A stretch of 7,597 nt of DNA from NCBI GenBank assembly GCA_029266015.1, contig JAJUFK010000104.1, positions 1-7,597 of the forward strand, given 5' to 3'. Position 1 is the first letter of the stretch, and each line of letters opens with the position of its first letter. The notes under the pieces were generated by a model, which was given only the letters and a program-made list of their open reading frames with translations, searched no databases and was not told where the DNA came from. Below are positions 6,380 to 7,597 of the stretch, one piece after another. Source of the stretch: Bacteroidota bacterium. Lineage in GTDB: Bacteria > Bacteroidota > Bacteroidia > Bacteroidales > UBA1715. A program made the position numbers and the translations under genes.

Positions 6380-7345
6380 TTATCGAGCTATAGTAAAACC
6401 ACTTGCCGTAAAGTCTTTAATATCTTGCGCAGTATTAGAACCTACAGTTGTTAAATAATTACCTGTAAGAGCTGAATTTATACCGGCATGTAAAGCTTTG
6501 TGTTGAAATTTTTTGATTTGTAATCTGCCGCCGGCAAAACGTAAATTTGCCTTAGGATTAATAAATCTAAAAACGGCAATGGTTGTTAAAATTTCTTCTT
6601 CTGATAATGTATGAGCATTATATAATGGAGTACCTTCTATAGGAGTTAATATATTTATAGGAATAGACATAATATGTAAATCGCGAAGTGTACAAGCAAG
6701 TTCTACACGTTGCTCCATAGTTTCGCCCATACCTATAATACCTCCCGAACATACACGCATGTCAAGAGATTGAGCAGTAAGAATTACATCAATTTTATCT
6801 TGAATAGTATGTGTAGTACAAACATTTGGAAAATATGATGGAGCAGTTTCTAAATTACAGTGATAATGAGAAATTCCGGCGTTTTTTAATTTTTGTAATT
6901 GTTCTTTTGTTACTAAACCCATTGAAGCACATAAATTAATCGAAGATTTTTCACGAATTTCTTTATAAATTTCGAGTAAAGAATGTAATGTTTTATTACT
7001 TACTGATTTTCCGCTGGTAACAAGTGAATGTCTATGAACACCTGCTTTAGCACTTTCTAAGGCTTCGTTTACTGCTCGTTCTTTATCAATTAAGTCATAT
7101 TCTTCTATATTGGTAGTATGATGAGCAGATTGGCTACACCATTTACAATTTTGTGAACAACGACCGGATTTGGCATTTGTTATAGAACACAAATCCATAT
7201 TGTTACCACAAAAATGAGTTCGTATAGTATCTGCTGCTTCATATAATGCTTCTTTATCGAGGTGTTGTGTTAATTCAACTCCTTCATCGTATGTAAGTGC
7301 TTTACCTGCACATACTTCTTCTGTTAATTTTTGTAAATCTATCAT
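6380..7345 (-). CDS. bioB: Biotin synthase, radical SAM enzyme
   Basis: BioB converts dethiobiotin to biotin, the last step of biotin synthesis, using two SAM and sulfur from an auxiliary Fe-S cluster. The 321-residue length is typical. The radical-SAM CxxxCxxC is C63, C67 and C70 in GRCSQNCKWCSQSAHH. Further family motifs are INLCASMG (C139), HYHCNLETAPSYFPN (160-174), VCSGGIIGMGE (C199), INILTPIEGTPL (230-241) and LRFAGGR (R269). The cysteine that ligates the auxiliary [2Fe-2S] cluster in E. coli (Cys97 in FCMGAAW) appears replaced by S107 in RHSLVTSG. There are extra cysteines at 46, 53, 163 and 176. This pattern resembles BioB of anaerobes. The start at 7345 gives a normal N-terminus. No bioA/D/F neighbours are visible; the preceding gene ends 78 bp upstream on the same strand. 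Confidence 0.96.
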   Translation of the reverse strand: MIDLQKLTEEVCAGKALTYDEGVELTQHLDKEALYEAADTIRTHFCGNNMDLCSITNAKSGRCSQNCKWCSQSAHHTTNIEEYDLIDKERAVNEALESAKAGVHRHSLVTSGKSVSNKTLHSLLEIYKEIREKSSINLCASMGLVTKEQLQKLKNAGISHYHCNLETAPSYFPNVCTTHTIQDKIDVILTAQSLDMRVCSGGIIGMGETMEQRVELACTLRDLHIMSIPINILTPIEGTPLYNAHTLSEEEILTTIAVFRFINPKANLRFAGGRLQIKKFQHKALHAGINSALTGNYLTTVGSNTAQDIKDFTASGFTIAR

Positions 7346-7423
7346 TGTATTTTGTAAATTAATACATATTACTGATTATAACCACTAATACTAAGTTTTT
7401 TAATATATGGTAATTGTATGGAA

Positions 7424-7597
7424 TTATAATGTAACACCAAATGTTTTGCCAATATCCAGTAAATCATCAACTACCGGCATAAGTAACGGTATGCCGCTTA
7501 TTAGACGTTCTTGAGTCATTTCTCTTTCAGGGTCACCGGGAATTATTATTCTATCATTTTCTCCGGTAGTTTCTGCTTTTCTGAATGTTTCAATCCA
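7424..7597 (-). CDS. Malate/L-lactate (Ldh2) family dehydrogenase, C-terminal fragment at window edge
   Basis: A minus-strand frame open from the right edge gives 57 residues and ends at TAA (7426-7424). It contains RIIIPGDPEREMTQERLISG followed by IPLLMPVVDDL and GKTFGV. The run IPG-[DE]-PE followed about 12 residues later by [GE]-IPL is typical of the C-terminus of NAD(P)-dependent malate/L-lactate/ureidoglycolate dehydrogenases (COG2055, Ldh2 family). These oxidise 2-hydroxyacids and are unrelated to classic LDH/MDH. Roughly the last sixth of the protein is present; substrate specificity cannot be judged. The gene continues beyond base 7597. The 78 bp between its stop and bioB contain no convincing promoter, so cotranscription with bioB is possible. 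Confidence 0.75.
   Translation of the reverse strand, partial: WIETFRKAETTGENDRIIIPGDPEREMTQERLISGIPLLMPVVDDLLDIGKTFGVTL

Noticed and set aside
7352..7381. Possible BirA-type operator upstream of bioB: TTGTAAAT and GATTATAA separated by 14 bp
   Set aside because: The right arm matches the TTGTAAAC half-site poorly, and counted as 9-mers the spacing is 12 bp instead of the usual 14-16. It may be chance in AT-rich DNA.

Overview
The window looks like a chromosomal segment of an AT-rich member of the Bacteroidota, probably close to Bacteroidales. Four things suggest this: AT-rich leaders without clear Shine-Dalgarno sequences, a TAnnTTTG-type -7 box, a solitary ftsE without ftsX beside it, and Bacteroidota-like SufB, FtsE and BioB proteins. 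The lineage is inferred from protein and promoter style, not from a marker gene.

Layout, left to right. Positions 1-138 hold the right end of an insertion sequence: the C-terminus of an IS982-like transposase and its terminal inverted repeat. Positions 311-1021 (+) encode an FtsE-type ABC ATPase with a candidate promoter just upstream. Positions 1086-5089 (+) form a compact SUF iron-sulfur cluster assembly block: sufB, a small HEAT-like helical protein of unknown role, sufC and sufD, with gaps of 18-27 bp. No cysteine desulfurase (sufS), sufE/sufU or regulator lies next to it. The strand then switches. A zinc-ribbon methyltransferase (5100-5732, -) converges tail to tail on sufD with a 10 bp gap. 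It is joined by a TAATG stop/start overlap to an upstream gene for a small secreted protein (5732-6283, -). Next comes a short intergenic region with a perfect 24 bp AT palindrome, then bioB (6380-7345, -). The last 174 bases hold the C-terminus of a malate/lactate (Ldh2) family dehydrogenase (7424-7597, -), which runs off the window.

How the genes relate. SufB, SufC and SufD form the SufBC2D scaffold on which Fe-S clusters are built. BioB, further along, is a heavy user of Fe-S clusters and even sacrifices one as sulfur donor, but it is on the opposite strand and nothing seen links the two transcriptionally. The HEAT-like gene inside the suf block is the most interesting unexplained gene. 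No CRISPR array, rRNA, tRNA or clear defence system was seen, and I found no strong sign of a wholly new system.
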